DNA from: Cyanomargarita calcarea GSE-NOS-MK-12-04C
GTDB taxonomy: Bacteria; Cyanobacteriota; Cyanobacteriia; Cyanobacteriales; Nostocaceae
Assembly (NCBI GenBank): GCA_019359595.1
Contig: JAHHGZ010000009.1
Location: 62,001-126,000 of the forward strand
Reading direction: 5' to 3'
DNA: 64,000 nt
The notes under the pieces were generated by a model. That model had not been told where the DNA came from, did not search any database, and saw nothing but the letters and a program-made list of their open reading frames with translations. Below are positions 55,420 to 63,796 of this stretch, piece by piece. A program made the translations under genes and the position numbers. The first letter of the stretch is position 1. Each line of letters opens with the position of its first letter.

Positions 55420-55716
55420 TCAATAGTCGAAACCAGGGAGTCGAGTTGAACTCTTCTCTGGACTTGCATAACAATAGCGGTCGCTCAAATGTGGTGCAAG
55501 ATACGGAACTAACCCTAACGCGCGTACAGCATCAACAACAATATCTAATTCTTCACGTACAAATGTCGCACTTGCTGGGCTTATCAAACCCACACCAGTA
55601 CCTGGACGTAACTTACCCGGTTTGATAATTCCCGAAGCTTCACTAACTCCAGCTTGAGAAATTAAACTAGTAATAGTTGCAGCAGTGCAATTGGTCAGAA
55701 ATTGGTGCCGATTCAT
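55420..55716 (-). pseudogene. LD-carboxypeptidase (peptidase S66) N-terminal fragment
   Basis: A 98-residue open frame. A Tat-like or Sec leader (MNRHQFLTNCTAATITSL) is followed by KPGKLRPGTGVGLISPASATF and DAVRALGLVPYLAPHL, the beginning of an S66 LD-carboxypeptidase. The enzyme should be about 300-380 residues, with its catalytic Ser, Glu and His further on; they are absent. The remaining gene appears deleted at its 3' end near 55440. Confidence 0.7.
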
Positions 55717-55962
55717 TTTTTTAGATAAAGTGCTGTCTTCATGAACAGTTTATTTATACAGCACTTTTCTGAATATTTTACGTATACTAGTAGACCTGCT
55801 GCTGCTCTGTTAACGTATGTAGAGACGTGATTAATCCCTGCGGGAAAACCTCCGGTTTACACAATTTTTAAAATATACGTAGGGTGGGCACTGCCCACCA
55901 TACGCGACTGTCAAACTATCAAAAAGCTATTTTTACTAACAGCTATAGTGGTGACAACTTCC

Positions 55963-56100
55963 CTAATTAGGATGAACAGGTTGAACAGGAGCAGACGCCT
56001 GATTAGAAGTTGGTCTTACGTTATTTTCATGTCTATATATGTATTGATTAGTTGGCGCCTGTTGTGAACCACCTCCGCTATTTAGAAGGTTTACAAACAT
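55963..56100 (-). CDS. Short Gln/Asn-rich frame downstream of the protease operon
   Basis: A 45-codon frame beginning MFVNLLNSGGGSQQAPTNQ and ending PVQPVHPN. The same frame remains open upstream for about 18 codons with charged helix-like sequence before a stop, so it may be the tail of a lost gene. It carries a GGCGCC site like the operon upstream. Very uncertain. Confidence 0.25.
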   Translation of the reverse strand: MFVNLLNSGGGSQQAPTNQYIYRHENNVRPTSNQASAPVQPVHPN

Positions 56101-56190
56101 TTCTAACAAGAATAAATTTGCTTCTGCTTGCTTTTGTCTAAGTTGCTCACAAAATTTCTAATTTATTCAAAAATACTTAAACCCCTTTCT

Positions 56191-56241
56191 AGTCGTCTTC
56201 AGACGACTTTCAGTATCTATAAGCCAGGGATTTCAATCCCA
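56191..56241 (-). terminator. Paired hairpins downstream of the protease operon
   Basis: AGTCGTCT-TC-AGACGACT (56191-56208) and GGGATT-TC-AATCCC (56228-56241) lie just beyond the last protease stop codon (56255). This two-hairpin layout looks like a dispersed cyanobacterial intergenic element and could terminate transcription. Confidence 0.6.
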
Positions 56242-56254
56242 GACGTATTAGTAA

Positions 56255-57130
56255 TTAAAATGGCCATATTGTCTTTATAGTTTGTTGTAGAACATCTTCG
56301 ACAATTTCCTTCACAACATTATCAAACCAACCATTAACTTCTTTTTGAGAAACCTTTTGTGCGTCTTGATTTGCTGGAGCGTTATTATCAACCTTCAAGT
56401 TAGATTTATCTACCCCAGCTTGAGATGCCATTGCCATAAATGTGTTAATAGGAATCGCTGAATTTAAGCCTGTTTTTACCTCTTCAGTTCCTTGCCCAGA
56501 TTCGGTTTTCACTGTTCCTACAGTGTCTCCTTGACCATGAATTCCCACAACACGTCCAGATACATCAAATACAGGACCTCCACTCATCCCCCGACGGGTT
56601 ACTGCGTCGTAGCGCATTGTATACCCCTCAGCATTACCAGGGCGAATATTTATTACTTGCCCATTGGTAAAAGCATATTCTCTTTCTTTTGCATTACCAG
56701 CAGGTATAGGATAACCGGAAATGTAGATACCAGAACCAATACTGGCTTCATCTGAATTGGTTACGGGTGCAATAAAATATTCTTCGTTGCTTTCAAATTT
56801 GACTATTGCTAAATCCAAACTTCCTTTGTTTCCCGCCAAATTCTGCACCCCTGTAACCGCATGGTCTTTTCCTTTAGCAGTCCTAATTACATATTCAGAA
56901 TTGGAATTTTTTACCACATGATTAGCTGTGAGTACAGTGTAAGTATTTCCCTGTTTGGCAATAATCACTCCCGAACCACTATCACCAGGACTAAGGGTAT
57001 TGTTTATCTGTACTGTTGTGGGAATAGCAATTTTTGCTACTTCTTTGGCAGATTTTGCTAATACGGGTTGAGTAATTACAATACTGGCAACAATTGCAGT
57101 TCCAGCAATAAGTGGATTGAAATTATTCAC
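56255..57130 (-). CDS. Secreted trypsin-like serine protease (second copy)
   Basis: A 291-residue S1-family protease. A signal peptide (IAGTAIVASIVITQPVLAK) precedes the protease. The catalytic triad is complete: His in LTANHVVKN, Asp in GSLDLAIVKF and Ser in RRGMSGGPVFD. About 100 residues follow the protease core; the last 60 (NNAPANQDAQKVSQKEVNG onward) are amphipathic and may bind a partner. No PDZ domain is seen, unlike HtrA/Deg proteases. Last gene of a seven-gene operon, one base after the preceding protease gene. Periplasmic or extracellular. Confidence 0.9.
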   Translation of the reverse strand: MNNFNPLIAGTAIVASIVITQPVLAKSAKEVAKIAIPTTVQINNTLSPGDSGSGVIIAKQGNTYTVLTANHVVKNSNSEYVIRTAKGKDHAVTGVQNLAGNKGSLDLAIVKFESNEEYFIAPVTNSDEASIGSGIYISGYPIPAGNAKEREYAFTNGQVINIRPGNAEGYTMRYDAVTRRGMSGGPVFDVSGRVVGIHGQGDTVGTVKTESGQGTEEVKTGLNSAIPINTFMAMASQAGVDKSNLKVDNNAPANQDAQKVSQKEVNGWFDNVVKEIVEDVLQQTIKTIWPF

Positions 57131-57131
57131 G

Positions 57132-57902
57132 TTAACTCCTTAATTTCAAATACGTACTAATTGGGATTCCCCAACTTGAGGTCATCATCTGCTCTAACAA
57201 AAGTGGATGGGGTTCTGTACCATCCTCAAAGCTATATACCCCAAAATCAGGGTCACGATTTTTTACCCGTCCGTTAATTCCTACCAACTGCCCTTTTTGG
57301 TTCAAAATTGAACCACCACTCATCCCTATACTGATATGGTTGGTGTAGCCTAGGCGATATCCTTGGTATAAAGGTTTAGGCGCCAGCAAGGACACTAAAC
57401 CTTGAGTAAAGCGAAATGCTTTTATACCTTGGTCAAAAGTTGTATTAACACGGTCTTCGGCATACATAGGAAAACCTGCTACATATACAGGTTCTCCCGA
57501 TATTGGCAATTCTGAACTAATTGCTGCGACTTTGTAATGGATAAAACTCCGAAACTGTACAACAGCTAAATCAACATTTCCCAATTGCGTCAAGCGGTTA
57601 ATAATACGATATCGGCGCCCATCGCTAGTCATAAGCTTCGGTTGCTCGTTAAACCCGACAACATGCCAATTCGTTAACACAGTGTAGGTTTCACCTCGAC
57701 GAGCAATAATCACACCCGAACCAGAAGCATTATTAGTAAAAATGCGTACTGTTGTTTGACGTGCAATTTGCTCTATTTTCTCTGTATCAAGATTTGTTAA
57801 TGGCGTAGGATTAAAATCTTGTTGTGCAGGACTTACAACCGGAGATAAAACAACCAGCACTCCAGCTAATCCAAGATCCAGTAACCGCCGAATCAATCGC
57901 AT
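57132..57902 (-). CDS. Secreted trypsin-like serine protease (first copy)
   Basis: A 256-residue S1-family protease with a signal peptide (LGLAGVLVVLSPVVSPAQQ). The triad is His in LTNWHVVGF, Asp in GNVDLAVVQF and Ser in SIGMSGGSILN. It shares the SGSGVIIA(R/K)xGxTYTVLT opening with the downstream protease, so the two are tandem duplicates that have diverged. No PDZ domain. Its start codon is adjacent to the COP23 gene stop codon, which implies translational coupling. Confidence 0.9.
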   Translation of the reverse strand: MRLIRRLLDLGLAGVLVVLSPVVSPAQQDFNPTPLTNLDTEKIEQIARQTTVRIFTNNASGSGVIIARRGETYTVLTNWHVVGFNEQPKLMTSDGRRYRIINRLTQLGNVDLAVVQFRSFIHYKVAAISSELPISGEPVYVAGFPMYAEDRVNTTFDQGIKAFRFTQGLVSLLAPKPLYQGYRLGYTNHISIGMSGGSILNQKGQLVGINGRVKNRDPDFGVYSFEDGTEPHPLLLEQMMTSSWGIPISTYLKLRS

Positions 57903-58469
57903 TTACAGTTCCCTTGAACCGCTTGCTGGTGTATTTTCTACTGGTTTGTTAACACTTGGTGCGGCGCCATCATCTTGCAATCGTTTGCTGACATCAATAT
58001 AAGGAATAGAACCACTTTCATACATTGATGGTATTCCTGCTTGACCTTCACGCCAAGCTAAGAGATTATTTAGAGTTTGGACAGCATCTTGATTTGGTTT
58101 AAGAGTAAAAATCAACCCTTCACAGCGACCATTTACTTTACTTGCAGTACAAACCACACGCTGACGATTCATTATACCCACGGTGATAAGCTTTAATTGC
58201 TTCTGTTGACGGTAAGTTTCCAAACGACTACTCACTTCCCGACATCGAGTAAGTCCGTCATAACCACCTGTTTTGAAAAAGTTAGAAGTCCATTGAATCC
58301 AAGGTTCTAGACCCCCCTCTGAATTACGATAAACTGTCACAGGTTTACCCGTAGAAGTATCACAGTAAAAACCTTTGGCATTCTGTGCTTGACTTGATTG
58401 CGAAGGAATGATAATTGTACCCAAGCTGATAGCGCTTGTTAAGACTATCTGTGCAAGTTTTTTACTCAT
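57903..58469 (-). CDS. COP23-domain secreted protein
   Basis: A 188-residue protein. A signal peptide (IVLTSAISLGTIIIPSQSSQA) is followed by a COP23 domain: FYCDTSTGKPVTVYR, IQWTSNFFKTGGYD, TRCREVSSRLETY, RVVCTASKVNGRCEGLIFTLKP (quoted in parts). Four cysteines suggest two disulfides. COP23 was named for a circadian-oscillating membrane protein of Cyanothece; biochemical function is unknown. It lies between the CPBP gene (99 bp) and the first protease gene (no gap). It may be a substrate, inhibitor or docking partner of the proteases; this is inference. Confidence 0.85.
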   Translation of the reverse strand: MSKKLAQIVLTSAISLGTIIIPSQSSQAQNAKGFYCDTSTGKPVTVYRNSEGGLEPWIQWTSNFFKTGGYDGLTRCREVSSRLETYRQQKQLKLITVGIMNRQRVVCTASKVNGRCEGLIFTLKPNQDAVQTLNNLLAWREGQAGIPSMYESGSIPYIDVSKRLQDDGAAPSVNKPVENTPASGSREL

Positions 58470-58568
58470 GGCTATAAATAAAATAAACTAAATGAACTTC
58501 ATCTAACGTATATACGCCACACACTCTGCACATGCTGCAACTAAAAAAGAAATATTTTTGAATCAGGT

Positions 58569-59180
58569 TTACACTTGCCCTACTAGAATTGCGACTACAC
58601 CCAGTACTGAGTGACTGAGAATAATTGGATATAAATTACGATACGTAACGTAATGCACGCCCCACAGTACACCAATAATAAACGTGCATAGCAGTGTGAG
58701 AACATCTTGATAGATAAGATGAACAAAGCTGTAGAGTAATGAAGAAAGTAAAATCATAAGCCAAGGCGCCAACTTAGCTCTAGAAAATACGGCGAATAAA
58801 AAGCCCCTGTATAAAAATTCTTGCACAGGAGAGGAGACACCAACAAAGAACAGGTAAAAAGGTAATTGATATGTGGAGTTGTCGATGCGTAGTCCTTGCG
58901 TTATGTAGTTGATGAGCATCAACAGTACAAATGCTAACGTTGGTAAAGCAATAAATTTAAGAGAAATTCCTAAACGCTGTTTGGTTAACCCCAGTTCTAC
59001 AGCAGAGAAGTTATATAGTCGGGTAATTGCCAAGATAGCAATAGCAGTTAGGATGAGGAGATAAAATCGCCAGAAGAAAGGTATTATTTTTAAATAGAGT
59101 AGTAAAACGGGTAAAATGTATCCTAGGCTCATAATTAAGATAAGCTTTTGTCTTTCTTGGTTGATTGACAAAATTCCCAT
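58569..59180 (-). CDS. CPBP family intramembrane metalloprotease (CAAX-protease-like)
   Basis: A 203-residue membrane protein with about six helices. The family motif appears as SPVQEFLYRGFLFAVFSR, where the usual EExxxR has Gln in place of the first Glu. Later histidines lie in SFVHLIYQ and LSHSVLGV, so most metal-site residues are present. CPBP proteins are intramembrane proteases or bacteriocin-immunity-like factors. The gene starts 3 bp after the CHAT gene ends. The altered motif could reduce catalysis. Confidence 0.85.
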   Translation of the reverse strand: MGILSINQERQKLILIMSLGYILPVLLLYLKIIPFFWRFYLLILTAIAILAITRLYNFSAVELGLTKQRLGISLKFIALPTLAFVLLMLINYITQGLRIDNSTYQLPFYLFFVGVSSPVQEFLYRGFLFAVFSRAKLAPWLMILLSSLLYSFVHLIYQDVLTLLCTFIIGVLWGVHYVTYRNLYPIILSHSVLGVVAILVGQV

Positions 59181-59183
59181 ATT

Positions 59184-61430
59184 TTACTCATTCTTTATGC
59201 TAAGGTCAATAAAACGAATAAGTAGGAAAAATAATAAAGCAAAGAATATAGTACTGGAGAACCATGAAGTTAGGGGTTCGGTACTGCTCATTCCGAGCAC
59301 TTGGTCAATTATAGAGGCGCCGAAAACGCCACTTAAAAATGTGATAATTAAAGTACCCAATAAGAAAGTTAATAATAGCGGCTGATATTTTTGACTGGCG
59401 CCTCTATATATACTGCTAATGGTTACTAAAAATAGTACAGAAATAATGGTGTAGGCAAGAATATTGATTCCAGCAAAAGTCCCTCTAAACCCAGGCGAAA
59501 ATAAAATACTTTTAGTATGCTCTATGGTGTAGCGTTGAAAGGGCACCCATAGTAACATACCAAATTCACTGATGATTAGATATGTTAAGTACTTATTTTT
59601 GTTAAATATCGAATCTGGCACAAACAAAATCGTTAAAAGCAAAGTCAAAATCTGCACACCACAACTTACAATTGCAACAAAGGATATGGCATAACACCAG
59701 CGAGCAATTGAAAAATATTTAAAATTATGGCACCAAACATCATAGGCAGTAGCAATACGTAAAAGTCCTTGTAATCCCTTTATGTTATTAGATTTATAAA
59801 TACGCTGTATAGCTAACTCTAAATCGGATTTTTTCAGCGCCAAATTTCCTTTAGCATCGAAAGCTTCACGAGTATTAAAAATTTCTGAAGGAATACTTAA
59901 AATCTCAGTCTCAGAGGTTTTCCACTTTATATAAAGTTGTGGAAGTTGCTTTGCGTTAATAGTTGTCGTCGCATTAGGTTGAAACTCCATCAACATCATG
60001 CGATTACCATATACTTCAAAAAGTAATGCCAACGATGTTAGAATAATAGTTAAGATTGTCAACAATACGAATGGATGTGTTTTAACGCGAATCATACAAT
60101 GCGCTCTGTAAGAAGCATATATAGATATCCAGAGAAATAAGGAAGGATACACTACAAGGTGAGGGTAAAGTTGAGCATAAAACGCCAAAGTTTCCCAACT
60201 TTGAAATTCAGTAAGTATACTTATGGGTAGGCAAACTAGTACAGCGATGACAATTAATCCAAGTATTATCTCCCATTGTGAAGATAACCTCCTCTCAGAA
60301 AACAAACGATTCCATGTAAGTTCTTTAGCCAAAGGATTGGCGACAATTACAGGTAGCCAACTTTTTCCGGCTTCAAATTTTTGTTGTAACTGCTGTCTTG
60401 CTGCATTCATCGATGCGAACAAAGACTTATCTTTAACAAAAGCTGCGAGAAAATGCTTTAATAATTCTCTAGCGACAGTAGACTCTACCATCTCTCGCAT
60501 TACAATACAGTAGGGTAGCGATAATTCAGTTAACTGGTTAGCAAGTCCCAAACCATCACAAGAATTAAAAATGGCTAGTTGCAACTTTTTTTGAATGGCG
60601 CCTGCAAGTAAATCTTTTAATTCTGTAATTTCAATAATTCCTAGGGCGCCATCGACTGAATTAATTTGAATACGTCCAATTCGCCCATTAGCATCGCTTT
60701 CACTATGTCCCGCAAAAAAGAAAATGTGCCAGCTTTCAGGGTCTTTTAATTTTTGCTCTAATTCTTGACGTGTAGGTTGTCTAAGGATATGTGGTTCTCC
60801 ACCATATTGTTTTAAACTTTTAATAAAGTCTTCTTCTTGTGCAAAACCAAGCTTTTCGTCACCAAAAACTACAAGTATGCGCGCGGTCGCTCTTAGTTGT
60901 GGCGTTTGCTTTTGAGTTAGGCGCCGGAAATTTGTAGCACTAATGGCAACTTCTACACCTCTACTAGTATATGCTGCCAAAGTATCCCACTCTTGCCAAG
61001 GAAGTCCCCGTAATTGTCGGTCTTCTGTTTGTACAATAATCTGAACTTCATCTTTTTGTGTAATTTTCTCTCGAAATTTTTCTAAAACCAAATTTACACG
61101 AAAATCGGGGCGCCCATTCTCATCAATCCAACCATCTCTTCCTAACCATTTATTTAATTCTTCTTTTAGAGAATTTGCCAGTTCTGTAAGGTTGACTACC
61201 CCTGAATAATTGTTGTCACGATTTTTTGCAACTTTACGATTACCTTGAAGACCAATATAATACTGCCATTCTTTGAACTTATCTTCAAGAGCTTTCGGTA
61301 AAGGATAAAGAAATGAAACAATTTCTTCTATTTGCCCTTCTTCATCAAAAATAGCAAAAGTGACAGGCAAAAATTCCGAATGCTTTATTTTTACTCGCCC
61401 ACCAATTTTAAAAGAAACTTTTAATGCCAT
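59184..61430 (-). CDS. CHAT-domain (caspase-like) protease with multi-spanning membrane region
   Basis: A 748-residue protein. Residues 1-110 are a soluble DUF1822-linked type N terminus; about 150-370 form a CHAT domain with the catalytic His in FFFAGHSESD and Cys in LAIFNSCDGLGLANQL. The C-terminal half has about eight membrane helices in two groups (about 385-475 and 590-745), with a soluble segment of about 100 residues between them. CHAT proteases are caspase-like effectors in signalling or death pathways. Both catalytic residues are intact. It starts 12 bp after DUF1822 and is the core of the operon. Confidence 0.9.
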   Translation of the reverse strand: MALKVSFKIGGRVKIKHSEFLPVTFAIFDEEGQIEEIVSFLYPLPKALEDKFKEWQYYIGLQGNRKVAKNRDNNYSGVVNLTELANSLKEELNKWLGRDGWIDENGRPDFRVNLVLEKFREKITQKDEVQIIVQTEDRQLRGLPWQEWDTLAAYTSRGVEVAISATNFRRLTQKQTPQLRATARILVVFGDEKLGFAQEEDFIKSLKQYGGEPHILRQPTRQELEQKLKDPESWHIFFFAGHSESDANGRIGRIQINSVDGALGIIEITELKDLLAGAIQKKLQLAIFNSCDGLGLANQLTELSLPYCIVMREMVESTVARELLKHFLAAFVKDKSLFASMNAARQQLQQKFEAGKSWLPVIVANPLAKELTWNRLFSERRLSSQWEIILGLIVIAVLVCLPISILTEFQSWETLAFYAQLYPHLVVYPSLFLWISIYASYRAHCMIRVKTHPFVLLTILTIILTSLALLFEVYGNRMMLMEFQPNATTTINAKQLPQLYIKWKTSETEILSIPSEIFNTREAFDAKGNLALKKSDLELAIQRIYKSNNIKGLQGLLRIATAYDVWCHNFKYFSIARWCYAISFVAIVSCGVQILTLLLTILFVPDSIFNKNKYLTYLIISEFGMLLWVPFQRYTIEHTKSILFSPGFRGTFAGINILAYTIISVLFLVTISSIYRGASQKYQPLLLTFLLGTLIITFLSGVFGASIIDQVLGMSSTEPLTSWFSSTIFFALLFFLLIRFIDLSIKNE

Positions 61431-61442
61431 TACAAATCCTTT

Positions 61443-62360
61443 TCAGGCAACAAAATACTCTCGAATAAAACTTTGTCCTATACGCAACTCTACCCAGAAT
61501 TCTTCTCCTTTTGATAGTTCCAAAGGAATAGATATTAAATCAGCCTCTTCATTGACTGTTTCGGTATAAATTTCACTTTCATCGGGTACACTTACTTGCA
61601 TCCCTCTAGGTAAACTACTACTTGCACCTTGTACAATAACTCTTACCAAAATCAATTCGTCATCTTGAGAAACAGAAAGTTGTATTTCAAAGGTTTGCCC
61701 TGCCAGTTCTAACGTTTTCTTACAAGTAACAGTTTTTAAATCGCGCATTGAGGGTTGCCAATCTGCCTCATAAATGCTATTTAACCAGTTTCTTAAATAC
61801 GTAATTTTCTTGTCTGTAAATTCTTGTGTCAAGTTATTTGTCTCGACTATCTGAGTAAACGAAGATTCTTCCTGTGGCACCAAGTAGTCAATCATATCAT
61901 CCATAGATAGCAAATCAGTGAGCAACACTTCTGAATCTGTGGTTTCGATGTGAGAAACAGGCAGAAAACCAAGCAGTGTTGCTGTATTTTGACTGTTGAT
62001 TTCTACAAATAAATAACCTAGGTTCCCGCTCAAACTTTCCTGTGGTAAAACAATTGAAAATTGCTCAAGCTTAATTACACAACATTCTAAACACCCCAAC
62101 CCAGATAATTCTATCTCGTTTGCTTCGCTCCACAGCCGATTCGCAGCATTCCATCTTTCTGGTTTGGCAAGATTAGTCTCGAAACCTAACATACGAAAAT
62201 ATTCATTGGCAACAAGCACGGCTAGGGTATTAAAATAAACTCTTTCTCGAACATCTTGTGTGAAGTACTGCAACGCATATGTTTCAGCTTGTCGGCGAAA
62301 CGATACTGGAATTGGCAAGGGTATAGCCAGTTCGAGTAAAACATCTAGCTTATCGGTCAT
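61443..62360 (-). CDS. DUF1822 family protein
   Basis: A 305-residue DUF1822 protein, a cyanobacterial family of unknown function, often encoded with sigma-like factors and CHAT or CHASE2 proteins. Typical features are the LAIPLPIPVSFRRQAETYA opening, helices with RVYFNTLAVLVANEY, GYLFVEINSQ and GFLPVS, and a beta-rich end. ATG 62360 (MTDKLDVLLELA) was chosen over an upstream start; it overlaps the sigma gene stop by 11 bp, so the two are translationally coupled. Cytoplasmic. It may sense a signal or link the sigma factor to the CHAT protease. Confidence 0.88.
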   Translation of the reverse strand: MTDKLDVLLELAIPLPIPVSFRRQAETYALQYFTQDVRERVYFNTLAVLVANEYFRMLGFETNLAKPERWNAANRLWSEANEIELSGLGCLECCVIKLEQFSIVLPQESLSGNLGYLFVEINSQNTATLLGFLPVSHIETTDSEVLLTDLLSMDDMIDYLVPQEESSFTQIVETNNLTQEFTDKKITYLRNWLNSIYEADWQPSMRDLKTVTCKKTLELAGQTFEIQLSVSQDDELILVRVIVQGASSSLPRGMQVSVPDESEIYTETVNEEADLISIPLELSKGEEFWVELRIGQSFIREYFVA

Positions 62361-63066
62361 AGCTATCTTCTCCAAACAGCCTTTGATTTGTATCTAACCA
62401 CTGCCGCATATAAAATTCACATTTTCTGCACCAATGGGATGTAACGGCGCCACGCGAGGAACCAACTTCGGCAGCGATTTGCTGCCATTCAAAACCACCA
62501 ACAATTCTCAAATGAGCCAGCAATTGACAGTTTGCTGTGGGGTTATTTGCTATATGACAGCTTCTAAGAATATTATCAGGGTCATTTGTCACCCATTGCA
62601 CAAATGATTCCCAAGTTTGTAGAAGTAAAGTCGCATCTACTGGAGAAATTACTTTATCTAAAGGGTCGATATCAAGCTCATCACTTTGCCACACTGGTTG
62701 TCTATAAGAGCGCTCGCGTTGAGTCGCGCGAATTTCATCTCTATACTGATTCTCAAGGCATTTATTAAACCAAGCCAAGAATGAACCTAGATTTGGATTA
62801 TATTTCTCGCAAAGTGTTTTAGTTATTTTAACCATAGTTTTATGTAAAGCTTCTTCATAAAGAGTATGTTCATAACTATCTCCTGCTGGTGGTCTCCAAA
62901 GGCGCCCAGATTTTAGGATAACTCGGAGCAAACAATTGAGGGTTTTACGATGCTGTGGGCTAGATGGTAGATAGCTACAAAGTTCTTGAATGAGTGATTG
63001 TAAGTGGAGATTTAGCTCGTCCATAAACTCATAACATTGTTGTGGCAGTGTCGCTAAGTATACCAC
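62350..63066 (-). CDS. Sigma-70-like (ECF-type) transcription factor
   Basis: A sigma-like protein of 238 residues (224 if it starts at ATG 63024). A region-2-like block is seen at about 70-115 (MVKITKTLCEKYNPNLGSF, WFNKCLENQYRDEIR), and a region-4 helix-turn-helix near the end (FEWQQIAAEVGSSRGAVTSHW). Between them is a longer spacer than in classic ECF factors. First gene of the seven-gene operon, it probably directs RNA polymerase to this operon or to partner genes. No anti-sigma factor of known type is adjacent; DUF1822 could fill that place. The GTG at 63066 and the ATG at 63024 both lack a strong ribosome binding site. Confidence 0.82.
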   Translation of the reverse strand: MVYLATLPQQCYEFMDELNLHLQSLIQELCSYLPSSPQHRKTLNCLLRVILKSGRLWRPPAGDSYEHTLYEEALHKTMVKITKTLCEKYNPNLGSFLAWFNKCLENQYRDEIRATQRERSYRQPVWQSDELDIDPLDKVISPVDATLLLQTWESFVQWVTNDPDNILRSCHIANNPTANCQLLAHLRIVGGFEWQQIAAEVGSSRGAVTSHWCRKCEFYMRQWLDTNQRLFGEDSYDR

Positions 63067-63580
63067 ACAAGGAGAATCATTCTTAAGTATAAGCTAATCT
63101 CTACTACCATTAATACGAACGATACTAAGACCATGCTGCAAAAATAAATTAAATATTCAGTTTTCGGTGCCTGAGTTTGCTGTGATATTAGATGTTTGTT
63201 TTGATCTAAATTGTCTTGTGTGCGAGAGCAAATCAGAATGCCGCACCCTTGCTTACCCTTGTGACAAAATACCACACCCACCGAAACCGATGATATTTTT
63301 AGGGGGTATTACCCCTTATTCGCCAACGGTATCCTTTAAGAAGTCGGGGATTTTAATTTTCACTTAAGATTTGAGACTGTTATATCTGAAGGAAAAGGCC
63401 TATTCCACCCATAGGTTTTAATTAAAAGTAAGAAAACACAAACCCAAAACAAATTGTGAAAGTTTACCGTAAATCTCGACAACGCTTTTATGACAGCACA
63501 AAAATTTTAATTACAAAATAAACTCGCATAAAGTGCGGGATTATTTAGCCGACCAGAAAGAAGCGAGATAGGTAATTCTA
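63067..63580. other. Intergenic region upstream of the protease operon
   Basis: About 510 bp. The operon promoter should lie in 63067-63250. AAGAAGTCGGGGATTTTAATTTT at 63339 is half of the GATCCCCGACTT hairpin family. No gene was seen. Confidence 0.5.
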
Positions 63581-63796
63581 ATGTCTTTAATTCCTGAAAT
63601 AAATATGTTATTTCTCAAGATAAGCAGTGTTATAGGTTTGGTCGGTTTGTGGTTTATGTTTGGGATGAATAATCAACCCAAATATCAAAATAGTCAGCCT
63701 CAGAAAAAAGCGAAGTCTCTAGAATTAATTCAACCAGAATATAGAAATAAGTTAGTAACTGTTAAGGGGGTGCGCTTAAGGCGTAGCAGCCGATAA
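63581..63796 (+). CDS. Small membrane protein, possibly truncated by a small repeat
   Basis: A 71-residue frame with one membrane helix (ISSVIGLVGLWFMFGM) and a basic tail. The last eight codons (VRLRRSSR) are made by a GTGCGCTTAAGGCGTAGCAG block that resembles the small dispersed repeats. If about 22 nt were removed the frame would continue into DNNVDAGIGFTSLPVV and beyond, to about 63916. Family unknown. Confidence 0.4.
   Translation: MSLIPEINMLFLKISSVIGLVGLWFMFGMNNQPKYQNSQPQKKAKSLELIQPEYRNKLVTVKGVRLRRSSR

Larger units (their letters stand above)
55717..56254. other. Region between LD-carboxypeptidase fragment and protease operon
   Basis: About 540 bp. It includes GTAGGGTGGGCA/TGCCCACCATAC at 55878-55904, a short minus-strand frame (55963-56100) and two hairpins that probably end the protease operon (56191-56241). 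Confidence 0.55.
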
